Source of the DNA: Qipengyuania aurantiaca
Lineage (GTDB): Bacteria; Pseudomonadota; Alphaproteobacteria; Sphingomonadales; Sphingomonadaceae
Reading direction: 5' to 3'
Length of the DNA: 64,000 nucleotides
NCBI RefSeq assembly: GCF_019711375.1
Contig: NZ_CP081295.1
Coordinates: 1,240,001-1,304,000 of the forward strand
The stretch's first letter is position 1; each line of letters begins with the position of its first letter. The notes below the pieces were generated by a model, which did no database searches, was not told where the DNA came from, and worked only from the letters and a program-made list of their open reading frames with translations. This document shows positions 35,458 through 44,433 of the stretch, in pieces. Made by a program: the position numbers and the translations under genes.

Positions 35458-36158
35458 CTGATACAACTATCTACGTTTGTGATGACGAGAACGACTTGCG
35501 CGAGATGGTATCGGAGTACCTGACCGAGCGAGGCTATGATGCGCAAGGCTTTGCGGACGGCCGGTCCCTCCTGGCAGCGCTTGAACTGCGCCAGCCCGGT
35601 CTTTGTATCCTTGATGTGAATATGCCGGGCATGGATGGAATGAGTGTGCTGCGCGAAGTCCGCGCCAAAGGGAATGTACCGGTCATCATGCTGACCGCTG
35701 CCGCAGAAACAGTCGACCGTATCGTCGGTCTGGAACTCGGGGCGGACGACTACATCGGCAAACCGGTCGACCTTCGCGAACTGGAAGCCAGGGTAAAGAC
35801 GGTATTGCGCCGCATGACGCCGCATCGTGATGACAAAATCGATCAAGATACCGAACGAGAAAGCGTCGCCTTTGGTCCCCATAGGCTCGATCTCGACCAA
35901 GCGCGTATGTTCGACGCCGAGGGTGAAGAGATCACCATCACGGCGATGGAATATCAGCTGCTCAAGACCTTCCACGCCAATCGCGGTCGCATCCTCAATC
36001 GTGACCAGCTGCTTGAGCAGGCGCATGACCGTGGTTGGGAGCCGTTCGACCGTTCGATCGATCTCCGGATTTCGCGCCTAAGGCACAAGATCGAACGCAA
36101 TCCGCAAAAGCCGGAGATCATCCGCACGGTGCGCGGGCTGGGCTATATTTTCAGTTGA
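35454..36158 (+). CDS. OmpR/PhoB-type response regulator
   Basis: A 234-residue regulator. The receiver domain (1-120) has acidic DDEND, phosphoacceptor Asp in ILDVNMPGMDG, Thr in MLTAAAE and Lys in GKPVD. The C-terminal winged helix (about 135-232) ends in the typical SRLRHKIERNP and IRTVRGLGYIFS. GTG at 35454 overlaps the kinase stop as GTGA, giving translational coupling. The likely phospho-flow is kinase His to one or both receivers. Targets may include the surface proteins immediately downstream; that is inference. Confidence 0.95.
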   Translation: MTDTTIYVCDDENDLREMVSEYLTERGYDAQGFADGRSLLAALELRQPGLCILDVNMPGMDGMSVLREVRAKGNVPVIMLTAAAETVDRIVGLELGADDYIGKPVDLRELEARVKTVLRRMTPHRDDKIDQDTERESVAFGPHRLDLDQARMFDAEGEEITITAMEYQLLKTFHANRGRILNRDQLLEQAHDRGWEPFDRSIDLRISRLRHKIERNPQKPEIIRTVRGLGYIFS

Positions 36159-36172
36159 GCGGAGTCGACGGC

Positions 36173-36841
36173 ATGAACATCATGTTTTCACGGACCCTGG
36201 CCATGTCTCTCGCGGCCGCGGCATGTGCGCCGCTTCAGGAACAGGAATACGGCTTGGGTCCACCTCCGCTCGCAGCGGAAGTGACGGGGGACATCGAGCA
36301 TGTCCTTGTCGGCCCGATTCATTCAGTCCCGTATATGTGCTCCGAGCATCCGCTCGGACAAGTGGCTTATGCGGGCGACGCGCTTGGTACGGACTGCCTC
36401 GTAACCGGAGGCCTCGACGCCGAGCCCGGGTTTTCCCGCCTGTATCGCGGCGACGGGGGGCATAACGAAGACTGGTACGGATGGCGGGCCGAAGTTCTGG
36501 CTCCCGTGTCCGGCACGGTGCTGGGTATTTTCGCCTACCCCTCGGTCAATATGATTGGCGAAATGGGCTGTCCGCCTGCGGGCACGATCCGGATCCGCAG
36601 CGAAGACGGCATGATCGTGACACTTTCGCATCTGGGCGAGTTCTTCGTCAGCGGCGGAGACTATGTCGATCGCGGCATGATTATTGGGCTCGTCGGCAAT
36701 AACGGCGTATCGCGCGCGCCGCATATCCATGTCGGCGCCCACCGCGAGGCCGATGCCACGCCGCTTCAGATCCGCTGGAACTTGCGCGAGATGGCCGATC
36801 TGCAAGCCCAGCAGGGTGACAATGAAGCGGTTCTGCCCTGA
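36173..36841 (+). CDS. Exported M23-like (LytM) metallopeptidase domain protein
   Basis: A 222-residue exported protein. The N-terminus MNIMFSRTLAMSLAAAACAP looks like a lipoprotein or short signal peptide (AAAC is an imperfect lipobox). The body has M23 features: GHNEDWYGWRAEVLAPVSGTVLGI for the first zinc motif and HIHVGAH for the HxH motif, with SGGDYVDRGMIIGLVGNNG between. The first motif is HNED rather than the usual HxGxD, so activity may be altered. It follows the response regulator by 14 bases and may share its operon. A role in peptidoglycan remodelling is inferred. Confidence 0.8.
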   Translation: MNIMFSRTLAMSLAAAACAPLQEQEYGLGPPPLAAEVTGDIEHVLVGPIHSVPYMCSEHPLGQVAYAGDALGTDCLVTGGLDAEPGFSRLYRGDGGHNEDWYGWRAEVLAPVSGTVLGIFAYPSVNMIGEMGCPPAGTIRIRSEDGMIVTLSHLGEFFVSGGDYVDRGMIIGLVGNNGVSRAPHIHVGAHREADATPLQIRWNLREMADLQAQQGDNEAVLP

Positions 36842-36989
36842 CAGGCCTGACACATTCGATACGATTGCCAAGCGGCCGATACCATTGAGACGATAAGACC
36901 GGCGCACGCACCAATTCCCGACAAGTAGTCCTGCCACTCCTCACCCATCGCACGACCAGTCGGTCACCGCGCACAGAGGAGTGAAGACC

Positions 36990-38402
36990 ATGACGACTTT
37001 CGATTTTAAACGCCTCGCCATCGCCGGCTCGACCGGTCTTATGGTGACCACCGCCATCGCCGCCTGCCTGATGGCGCCGCCTGCCTACGCCAACGAACCG
37101 TGCGAGAGCGGGCCGGATGTCGATACGCTGGAATGCGGCAATGGTGCGCAGACAGATGGCGAAGGCGCAACCGCCATCGGCGACCAGGCGTCGGCAGGCG
37201 ACGAACAGGCGACTGCCCTGGGTTTCTCCGCGCAGGCGCAAGGTTGGCTTAGTACTGCTCTGGGTTCGCAGAGTTCGGCCGCCAGCACACTTTCCATCGC
37301 CATTGGATACGATTCGTCGGCCAGCAACATCAGCAGTCTCGCAATTGGAACGGGAGCTGATAGCGATGGTAATGGCTCCATTGCGATAGGTGGAGGGGCC
37401 GATGCTCACCAGCTCAGCGCTATTTCCATTGGCGCAGGAGCCTTGGCCAACGGCCAGTCAACGGTAGCACTTGGATCCAGTAGCGAAGCGACCGGTCTGC
37501 AAAGCGTCGCAGTAGGCTCAGTCGCCTCTGCTTCCGGAGAAGCAAGTACGGCGGTAGGCCGGCTCTCCAATGCCGACGGTGTAGAATCCGTCGCCATCGG
37601 CACAAGCGCTTATGCAACCAATGATTTCGCTACTGCTGTCGGCGGCCAATCTACTGCCATCATCGGTGGCTCGGCCTTTGGTTATGAAGCGGAAGCTTTG
37701 TCTTATGGCGCAACCGCCATCGGTGCTGGAACGGAGGCGTCGGGCGAACTGTCGACCGCGCTTGGCGCGGCCTCGGCGTCCACCGGAACCGGTTCCAACG
37801 CGCTCGGCACATATTCGCAAGCCAACGGCGATTATGCGACCGCGGTAGGAACCTATGCTGTCGCCGACGCGGAGCTTGCTACGGCCATCGGCGCCGGCGC
37901 CGAAGCCTTGGCCGAGGGTGCCGTCGCGATCGGTTCGGAGTCGATTGCAGATCAGGCCAACACGGTTTCCTTCGGCAATGCCGAGGTTCAGCGTCGCCTC
38001 GTAAACGTGGCGGATGGTATTGCCCCTTCCGATGCCGCGACGGTTGGCCAGTTACAATCGCTCGGCAGTCAGATCGCTGCGATCGAGGTGGACTTCGACC
38101 AGTTCGACAACCGGATCGGCGCGTTGGAAGGCCAGGTCGCAGGCTTTTTCGATCTCGCGACCACGATGGACAAGGACGCGCAGCAGGGCATCGCAGCGGT
38201 TGCCGCCATGGCGCACCCGCACTTCCCCAGCGAAGCAGGGAAGACGAGCTACGCCTCGAACTTGGCCACCTATCGCGGCGAAGTCGGCTTTTCGATGGGC
38301 CTCATGCATCGCCTCGATGGCGACCTCGCGCTGACTGCCGGAGCCACCTATGCAGGCGGAAAGAGCCTCACCTTCAAAGCCGGAATTGCCGGGGAATTCT
38401 AA
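36990..38402 (+). CDS. YadA-like trimeric autotransporter adhesin 1
   Basis: A 470-residue trimeric autotransporter. The signal peptide ends near PPAYA. The head is a left-handed beta-roll of about 20 repeats of 14-16 residues, visible as recurring A-x-A-x-G-x-x-S/A-x-A units (GEGATAIGDQASA, EQATALGFSAQA, and so on). A neck VSFGNAEVQRRLVNVADG, a short coiled-coil stalk (AIEVDFDQFDNRIGALEGQV) and the YadA anchor of about 75 residues ending in Phe follow. ATG at 36990 lies eight bases after AGAGGAG; the GTG at 36981 touches that site. Followed by its own terminator. It likely mediates attachment. Confidence 0.92.
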   Translation: MTTFDFKRLAIAGSTGLMVTTAIAACLMAPPAYANEPCESGPDVDTLECGNGAQTDGEGATAIGDQASAGDEQATALGFSAQAQGWLSTALGSQSSAASTLSIAIGYDSSASNISSLAIGTGADSDGNGSIAIGGGADAHQLSAISIGAGALANGQSTVALGSSSEATGLQSVAVGSVASASGEASTAVGRLSNADGVESVAIGTSAYATNDFATAVGGQSTAIIGGSAFGYEAEALSYGATAIGAGTEASGELSTALGAASASTGTGSNALGTYSQANGDYATAVGTYAVADAELATAIGAGAEALAEGAVAIGSESIADQANTVSFGNAEVQRRLVNVADGIAPSDAATVGQLQSLGSQIAAIEVDFDQFDNRIGALEGQVAGFFDLATTMDKDAQQGIAAVAAMAHPHFPSEAGKTSYASNLATYRGEVGFSMGLMHRLDGDLALTAGATYAGGKSLTFKAGIAGEF

Positions 38403-38429
38403 ACCCCAAGTCTCCCTCCCGACCCCGGC

Positions 38430-38466
38430 AGGGCCGCATCCACGTCCAGGACGCGGCCCTTTTTTT
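38430..38466 (+). terminator. Terminator after adhesin 1
   Basis: AGGGCCGC-ATCC pairs with GGA-CGCGGCCCT around ACGTCCA-type loop and is followed by seven T residues, 28 bases after the stop codon. Confidence 0.85.
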
Positions 38467-38606
38467 GCGTCCCGTCACGCCGGATACACAGCGCACACAA
38501 AGCGGACGCGAAGGTTACCATAAAGCCCGTCTGCGCACACAAGGGCGATACATGGGCAGGGCAAACCCTCCTCATCGGCACTGATGCCGAATGACGGAGA
38601 ATTGAC

Positions 38607-39752
38607 ATGAAAACCTTGATTGAAACGAATGCCAAGTTCGCCGCACTCGCGGCATCGAGCGCGATTGCGCTTACCCTGATGGCCTCCCCCGCAGCGGCGC
38701 AGCAGTGCACCAACGGACCGGATGCAAATTCGACCCAGTGCGGCACCGGTGCCGAAGCGAGCGGCGAAAACACTACCGCGGTTGGCGCCGATGCCAGCGC
38801 AGGGCTCGGAAACTCGACTGCTGTCGGAGTCGAGGCCTCGGCGGTCAATAACAGCACTGCTGTGGGCGATAATGCTTCGGCTGCAACCAGCAGCGTGGCC
38901 ATCGGCAGCGACAGCGAAGCGGTCGACGGCAGTGTCGCCATCGGCAATTCCGCTTCGGCGACTCATGAGAACAGCGTCGCGCTCGGCTTCGGTTCGGTGA
39001 CCAACGACCCCGATACCGTTTCGGTCGGCGGCAACGGTACCGTGCGCCGCATCACCAATGTTGCGGACGGCATCTTTACCCATGATGCAGTCAACGTCGG
39101 CCAGCTGGAGGATGTGACCGACGCAATCGTCACCAATGTTCAGTCGATCAATTCGCTGGGTAACCAGGTCGACAGCATCAACGACCAGGTCGGCATCAAT
39201 ACGATCGCTATCGGCAATCTGCAGACGGTCAATGGCCTGCAAGATGTCGCGATCGCAGAAAACCAGATGGCGATTTCGGGTCTCGTCGAAGTCAACGCTT
39301 CGCAGGATGCGGCGATTGCTGAAAACGCGGAAGGCGTAACCAAGCTTTTCGCCGCCGTTGGAAATCAGTCTTTCCTGATTGCCGACAATACCGCGGCAAT
39401 CGATCTAAACGCTGCGGCGATTGCCGACAATTCGGCTATACTCGACAACCACGATCAGCGGCTCATGGCTCTGGAGGCCGTCACCTTCGACCTGGGCAAC
39501 ACCCTTGCCCGCTTCGATGACGAGATCGACGGTTCGACCGCAGTCGCCATCGCCATGTCGGGCAACGCCTTCCTGCCGAACAAGAAGGTCAATGTGACCA
39601 GCAACATGGGCTTCTACAACGGTGCCCTCGCCGGTTCGCTCCAGATTGGTGTGCTGGTCAGCGAAAAAGTCGCTGTGAATGCGGGTATCGCGACCGGCTT
39701 CAACAAGGGCGGAAAGACCGGCGGACGCGTGGGCGTATCCTTCGGCTGGTAA
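38607..39752 (+). CDS. YadA-like trimeric autotransporter adhesin 2
   Basis: A 381-residue relative of the preceding gene. It has a signal peptide (about 32 residues, ending PAAAQ) and a shorter head with about eight beta-roll repeats. A matching neck (TVRRITNVADGIFTHDAVNVGQLEDV) precedes a long coiled-coil stalk with recurring AIADN/AIAEN heptads (about 175-300). The membrane anchor ends in Trp (VGVSFGW). The start is supported by GGAGAA. A head-shrunk, stalk-extended paralogue next to a head-rich one suggests duplication followed by divergence. Both genes have separate terminators. Confidence 0.92.
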   Translation: MKTLIETNAKFAALAASSAIALTLMASPAAAQQCTNGPDANSTQCGTGAEASGENTTAVGADASAGLGNSTAVGVEASAVNNSTAVGDNASAATSSVAIGSDSEAVDGSVAIGNSASATHENSVALGFGSVTNDPDTVSVGGNGTVRRITNVADGIFTHDAVNVGQLEDVTDAIVTNVQSINSLGNQVDSINDQVGINTIAIGNLQTVNGLQDVAIAENQMAISGLVEVNASQDAAIAENAEGVTKLFAAVGNQSFLIADNTAAIDLNAAAIADNSAILDNHDQRLMALEAVTFDLGNTLARFDDEIDGSTAVAIAMSGNAFLPNKKVNVTSNMGFYNGALAGSLQIGVLVSEKVAVNAGIATGFNKGGKTGGRVGVSFGW

Positions 39753-40183
39753 ACCCGCCGAAAGGTCGAACCTGTGGCTCCGGCCCCTCCCGCTTGGAAG
39801 GGACCGGAGCCTCTTCGAAACTCCATCCCTTTCGATTTCAAAAACCTGCGGCGGAGACCTTGTGATGCCCCTCGCAACAGATAGCATACAGATCGATAGC
39901 GCTGAGGGTGCGAAGCTTGACAACGTTCACCCCGAGACCCGTGCGCTCGGAGATGAGGAAGATCGCAGTTCGGGACGTGAGGAAGCGAGGTTCGAATTCG
40001 GCGCGCCTTGTTGTCGGCTTGATGACCGGCCCTGGTGGTTGCCATGACCGCGTCGCCTTCGCAGAACAACTGAGAGGTCGATGTCATACCCATCGATACA
40101 CGCGGCGGGCAACGGTTGAAGACCTGACCGCGCGCATAAAGGTTTGCTGCCAACATCGTACGATATTTTGACAGGATGGATCG
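39753..40183. other. 431-base gap after adhesin 2
   Basis: Begins with a hairpin at 39776-39811. A 60-codon frame from ATG at 39865 to 40047 exists, but its composition is not protein-like and it has no clear ribosome site. Nothing else is supported. Confidence 0.4.
39776..39811 (+). terminator. GC-rich hairpin after adhesin 2
   Basis: GGCTCCGG pairs with CCGGAGCC around a loop that itself contains CCCTCC/GGAAGGG complementarity. It is followed by TCTTC rather than a T-run, so it may end transcription only weakly or protect the mRNA 3' end. Confidence 0.5.
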
Positions 40184-40357
40184 ATGACGCGAAACAAATA
40201 TGCCATTTTGGCTGGAGTGGTCCTCTGTATCTATCTGGGCTCACGCCTGACGCGGCTTGATCTGGGCAGCTTTGGGGCCGGATTGATGCTGGTAGCCATT
40301 GTGTTCGCCTTTTTGGCAATCGTTACGCCGTCCACCAGTAAGCGATCTGGCAGCTAA
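40184..40357 (+). CDS. Small two-helix membrane protein (57 aa)
   Basis: A short gene with ATG at 40184 preceded by AGGATGG-type purines. The product starts MTRNKYAIL, then has a hydrophobic helix (about 6-19), a short polar loop with SRLTRLDLG and a second helix (about 28-48), ending TPSTSKRSGS. The hydrophobic pattern, balanced loop and clean stop support a real protein. No family recognised. It sits just outside the tyrosine recombinase and may belong to the accessory island. Confidence 0.55.
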   Translation: MTRNKYAILAGVVLCIYLGSRLTRLDLGSFGAGLMLVAIVFAFLAIVTPSTSKRSGS

Positions 40358-40625
40358 GCGTACTGTCGCCCGTCGATGTCTGCTTGCAAATCGCTTATAG
40401 GCTTAGGTCGATGACTGACACCGAGGCCTCAATTGAACGGCATTTGTTCGGAAACCTGGCCAATAGCGGTTTAACTCCCAAAGGACCCGCCCTTCGTCGC
40501 CAGTCAATTGTCCGCAATTTCCGATCTGCGGCCAATAGCAGACGGTCGCAAAACCACCCAGTTTCGGACTTTCTTGAGCCAATTGGTACGGGGAAAGCGG
40601 CCCTTCCGCTTTTGGAAGGGCCACC
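40358..40625. repeat. Degenerate intergenic repeat region, copy C
   Basis: No gene. The stretch 40445-40580 contains GGCCAATAGC twice (about 40458 and 40530), with AGACGGTCGC, TTGTCCGCAATTTCCGATC and CAGTTTCGGAC. These resemble, in inverted orientation, the units at 32950-33240. It separates the small membrane protein from the recombinase gene. Confidence 0.45.
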
Positions 40626-41237
40626 TCACGGTCTGATCTCAGTTCGCTCTGCTAATTGTAGAGCGTCTTCGACATCCACACCGAGATACCGCACGGTGTT
40701 CTCGATTTTCGAGTGGCCGAGCCGAATCTGAATGGCTCTAAGATTGCCAGTAGCTTTGTAGATCATCGAGGCCTTGGTTCGTCTGAGTGAGTGCGTTCCA
40801 AACTCTTTACGCCGAAGCCCGATCGCAGTGACCCACTCATCTACAAGACGCGCATACTTTCGTGTACTCAAATGGCCATTGCGATCAATGCGACTTGGGA
40901 AGGTGTAGTCGTCGATCGTACCTCCCCTTCGCTCGAGCCAAGACCACAGACTGGTTCGAACATCTCCAGTGAGCTCGAACTGTACTGGACGGTGGGTCTT
41001 TTGCTGCACGACAGTCGCTCGGCGCCTCATCTCCGAGCCAGCTACCAGGCCGTCGATCTTGATCTTCACCAAGTCACATCCGCGCAATTTGCTGTCGATC
41101 GCCAGGTCGAACTGCGCTCGGTCTCTGAGCCTGCTTTCTCTGTCCAGAAAGAAGCGGACCGCCCAAATTTGCTTTTGTGTCAGCGGCCGTTTTGTGCCGA
41201 CCTTCTTTCCAGCATTCCACGGAACTCGTTCATCCAT
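40626..41237 (-). CDS. Tyrosine recombinase / integrase (compact type)
   Basis: A 203-residue site-specific recombinase. The catalytic core is intact: Arg in AIDSKLRGCDLV, His-x-x-Arg in GTHSLRRTKAS, His in LGHSKIENTVRYLGV with the nucleophile Tyr at YLG. The protein lacks the usual N-terminal core-binding domain beyond a short WNAGKKVGTKRPLTQKQI lead, which is normal for this compact family common in Sphingomonadales and Rhizobiales. It is the only undamaged mobility gene in the 40-44 kb island. It may act on a single-core site; substrate unknown. Confidence 0.93.
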   Translation of the reverse strand: MDERVPWNAGKKVGTKRPLTQKQIWAVRFFLDRESRLRDRAQFDLAIDSKLRGCDLVKIKIDGLVAGSEMRRRATVVQQKTHRPVQFELTGDVRTSLWSWLERRGGTIDDYTFPSRIDRNGHLSTRKYARLVDEWVTAIGLRRKEFGTHSLRRTKASMIYKATGNLRAIQIRLGHSKIENTVRYLGVDVEDALQLAERTEIRP

Positions 41238-41412
41238 AGCCGGATCATATTAAGAGTATCCCATGTCGTCTCTCCTCGGCCACAATCGGCCACTGGAGAA
41301 ACGATTGGAGATTAAATGGGCGCGAGTATCTTGTCCGCTTTTGGGATGAACCTTGAGGCAGCGCTATGGCTGCAATGGGGACGCTAAGCGGTCGCTTTAT
41401 TTTGGGGAAAGG

Positions 41413-42273
41413 CTATTCCCCGACATAATCTCCCCACCGCCTGCTTTCAGGCGCACGTTTTCGATCCTCGGCGAACTCCTTCATCGTGTCACCTGCGCGC
41501 GAGGCACCAGCGCGGTATGACCGGTTTTCCAGCTTCATCTTGTAGCGCTCGGGCATGGCATCGTTGATGATGTCGAACATGCGCTGCTCCCAGTGCCATT
41601 CCTCGAGATACATCTCTCGGCGCTTTTCGCTGCGCGCCCGGCGATACTTCTCGGCGAAGTAGTTTACCTCGTCCTGCGCTGCGAACCGGCGAGCGGCGGC
41701 CTTGTCGTAATGCGCCTTCTGTTCCTTGGTTTGGGGCCCAAGGATGCGAACATCGCCGGCGTGTGGATTGACGATGATGTCGTCGGGATGGGGAAGAGGC
41801 TCTGGTGCGGGCAGGTTCTGCTTCTCGCAGCGCTCGATCTCTTCGGTCCAGCGCTGCTTGTACTCAAGCGCGCTACCGAACAGCTCGAACCGGGCCTCGG
41901 CATCGCGTTGCTCAAGGCCGGTCACCAGCTCGGCCATGGTCTTCTGGGCGAACCGGTTCCCCTTCATGGCAGCCACGCCCATCGCGCGGAACACCGCCTG
42001 GATGGCGGGAAGCTCGATAAGCTGTCCGTCCTCGCGCAGCGTGACCGGTCGAAAGGCTTCATGGCGAAGATATTCCTCGGCTGCGCGCATCCCGTGCCCC
42101 ATGTCGATCTTGGGCTTGTTGCTCGACCCCTTCTTCCGCCCCCTCGGGTTGCCAGACTGGCCCTTCTGGAACCGGTGCTCGACCGGAGGCTTGCCGTAAC
42201 CGACCCTGTAGGGGACCACATTGTTCGGGTTCTGCTCTGCATCCTCCTCATTTTTTCGTTCTGGGTGGCTCAT
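41413..42273 (-). CDS. DUF5681 family protein
   Basis: A 286-residue basic protein with the DUF5681 signature VGYGKPPVEHRFQKGQSGNPRGRKKGSSN near the N-terminus and a charged helical C-terminal half rich in Arg/Glu (YRRARSEKRREMYLEEWHWEQRMF). In phages and integrated elements this family is commonly found by DNA methyltransferase and terminase genes; its function is not established. Its ATG overlaps the stop of the methyltransferase remnant by four bases, preserving the original operon. The gene itself is intact. Confidence 0.88.
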   Translation of the reverse strand: MSHPERKNEEDAEQNPNNVVPYRVGYGKPPVEHRFQKGQSGNPRGRKKGSSNKPKIDMGHGMRAAEEYLRHEAFRPVTLREDGQLIELPAIQAVFRAMGVAAMKGNRFAQKTMAELVTGLEQRDAEARFELFGSALEYKQRWTEEIERCEKQNLPAPEPLPHPDDIIVNPHAGDVRILGPQTKEQKAHYDKAAARRFAAQDEVNYFAEKYRRARSEKRREMYLEEWHWEQRMFDIINDAMPERYKMKLENRSYRAGASRAGDTMKEFAEDRKRAPESRRWGDYVGE

Positions 42274-43449
42274 TCGGCAGCCTCCAGCGCGAGGCCGAGG
42301 CGTTCATCCGCCACCTCGTCGAAGTTCGCCAGCGTGGTCTCGAGCTTTGCCTGCTTGCCCGTATAGGCCTGCCAGCGCCGGATGATGGTGTCGCAATAGA
42401 GCGGATCGTATTCGACGAGCCGCGCCTTCCGGCCCGTCTTGTGCGTAGCGATCAGCGTGCTGCCCGAGCCGCCGAACCCATCGAGGACGATCTCTCCGCG
42501 GCGCGAACAATCGCGCAGCGCATCGGCAATAAGCGCCACTGGCTTGACCGTCGGATGCATGGCCAGATCTTCCGAACGGCTTGCGCCGATCGAGGAGATC
42601 CCTGCGTAGTCCCACACGTTCGTGCGATATCGGCCCGTTTCGTGTTGGTGTGGGCGGCCGTCCCCTGCTTGAACACGACCACGAGCTCGTGCTTCGAGCT
42701 CCCATGCCGCCATTGGTCTTGTTCCAGACCACCAGGTTCTTCAATTCGGTAAAGCTTGCCTCGCCTGCTTCGAGCAGCTCCCCAATATGCCGCCAGTCCA
42801 TGCACACATAGGCGATCGCGCCATCGCGCATGACACCTGCCATATTGCCGAGCGTCGCTTTGAGGAAGGTAACGAACTGCGTTCGGCTCATCTCGCCGCT
42901 GGCAAACGCAAACTCGCGGTGTTTGACCGAACCGAGGTCGCAGACATTGCCATTGATCGAGACATTGTAAGGCGGGTCGGTGAACACGAGATCGGCCTGC
43001 TCACCGCCCATCAGCCGCGCGATGTCGTCACCCGATTGGGTATCGCCGCATAGGAGCCGGTGGTTGCCAAGAGCCCACAGGTCGCCTCTGCGCGTAACAG
43101 GTTCATCGGCGATGGTCGGCACGAGGTCCTCGGGCGCTTCACATCCATCGGGATCGGCTTTGCTCGCTTCATCGAGAACGAGATCGACTTCGGCCAGGCT
43201 GAACCCGGTCAGTTCGGTGTCGAACTCAAGATCGACGAGAGCCTGTAGTTCGATGGCGAGAATTTCCTTATCCCACCCCGCGTTGAGCGCAAGTCTGTTG
43301 TCGGCAAGGACATAGGCGCGGCGCTCGGTCTCGCTCAAATGCGACAGCGCGAGCGTCGGGACCGTCTTCAGCCCAAGCGACTTGGCCGCTTCGACGTGAC
43401 AGACAGCGTAAAGTCCTCCGGCCATGTGCTTCTGAGCCGTCACAGTCCG
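42270..43449 (-). pseudogene. DNA methyltransferase with ParB-like N-terminus, 5'-truncated and twice frameshifted
   Basis: The remnant has the end of a ParB-like nuclease domain (VEAAKSLGLKTVPTLALSHLSETERRAYVLADNRLALNAG), then the methyltransferase motif IV DPPYN (VFTDPPYNVSI). The frame changes after NKTNGGMG near 42700, where the next block (SKHELVVVFKQGTAAHTN) lies in a second frame. It changes again near 42645, and the rest (GRYRTNVWDYAG, HPTVKPVALIADAL, motif I VLDGFGGSGSTLIA) is in a third. A few residues are missing at the first break. The start is lost: only the end of the ParB-like domain is present, and homology stops near 43440, where an oppositely oriented protease fragment begins. 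Originally an N4/N6 adenine or cytosine methylase of phage type. Confidence 0.85.
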
Positions 43450-44050
43450 TGGCATCGCCGCCGGTTTAAGCCTCGCACACGAGTTAGGACATTTCCTGAT
43501 CGAAGCGCATCGTCCACGCGAGGGATTGCTGATGGAGTGTGCGCTTGGCGACCTCTTCTTGCTGAGCCCGCGCGACAAGGATCGCCGACGCCGGATCGAA
43601 GGCGAGGCCAATCGGTTCGCAGCGCATCTCCTTATGCCGCGAAAGCGCATCCGCGAGTATATTGGCTACAAGGGAACCTCGATTGAAACGATCGTAGCGA
43701 TGGCTAGCGACATGAATGTCAGCAAGGAGGCTATGGCACGCGCCTTTGTCGACGCACATCACGAGCCTGTGGCTATCGTCGTCGCACGCCATGGAAAGCT
43801 CGAGCGGTTCTATCGCAGCGAGGATTTTCCGTTCTTGCCCTTATCGAAAGGCGATCCCTTGCCGAGCGGCACACTATCCAGCGATCCTATCGAGGCCGGA
43901 CAGTTTACAGAGGCCGAAAAGATCGAGGCCGATGAATGGTTCGACGACCGCCAAGCGAATCGTGGCTTGGCTCTCACCGAGCAGGCTTTGGGCCAGGCGA
44001 AAGGCTATTCGCTCACCTTGCTTCAGACCGAGCTCGACGACGAAGAATAG
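43436..44050 (+). pseudogene. ImmA/IrrE-type metallopeptidase, 5'-truncated
   Basis: The frame opens after a stop at 43433-43435 and reads AGLSLAHELGHFLIEAHRPREG, containing the zinc motif HELGH. It then continues through EGEANRFAAHLLMPRKRIREYIG, the conserved third zinc-ligand region, to a complete C-terminus. No ATG, GTG or TTG precedes HELGH in frame; the first usable start (TTG 43526) lies after the zinc site, so any product would be inactive. ImmA/IrrE proteases normally cleave a phage- or ICE-type repressor. The missing 5' end abuts the missing 5' end of the methyltransferase, indicating a deletion or recombination scar. Confidence 0.82.
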
Positions 44051-44433
44051 CCTGCTCAGCTTTCGCAGCTCAGACTTTTGCCGTTCGCTGATCGGCCCCT
44101 CTTGTTCCCTGCTATTGACGCGCAAATTCCCTGTTCTTCGAGTAGGTAATTTGGCGGGGAGATTGGCGAATATCTGCGCGTTCGAGGCTTCTCGCGAAGG
44201 CTGATTTCCGGCCGAGAATTTCCATTTCCCTGAAGATTCCCTGCAAATCAGGGAAATCAGGCAAGAGACCGGTTCGCTTCAGACTGCGTCGCGCACCAAC
44301 AGTCTCCTCCGACTGACCCGAAAACCGATCAATCGCCAGAAGCGTTCACTCAGCGCAGCGATTTTCGCTGTCGTGCGAGAGGTTTATTGCCTAATACGGC
44401 GGTAAGCAAAAAGCTTTTCGGGACGCCCCTTTC
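44051..44433. other. 383-base AT-richer gap before nfrB with TTCCCTG repeats
   Basis: No gene. It contains the TTCCCTG cluster described separately and, at the right end, probably the nfrB promoter. The stretch is visibly less GC-rich than core genes. Confidence 0.5.
44105..44257. repeat. TTCCCTG repeat cluster with inverted pair
   Basis: TTCCCTG occurs at 44105, 44127, 44226 and 44237, and its complement CAGGGAA at 44249-44255. The outer arms ATTTCCCTG (44224-44232) and CAGGGAAAT (44249-44257) form a perfect nine-base inverted repeat. It could be a recombinase or regulator site at the right end of the island. Confidence 0.45.

Noticed and set aside
39865..40047. 60-codon plus-strand frame after adhesin 2
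   Set aside because: No ribosome site, unusual composition and no domain; kept only as a note in the gap description.
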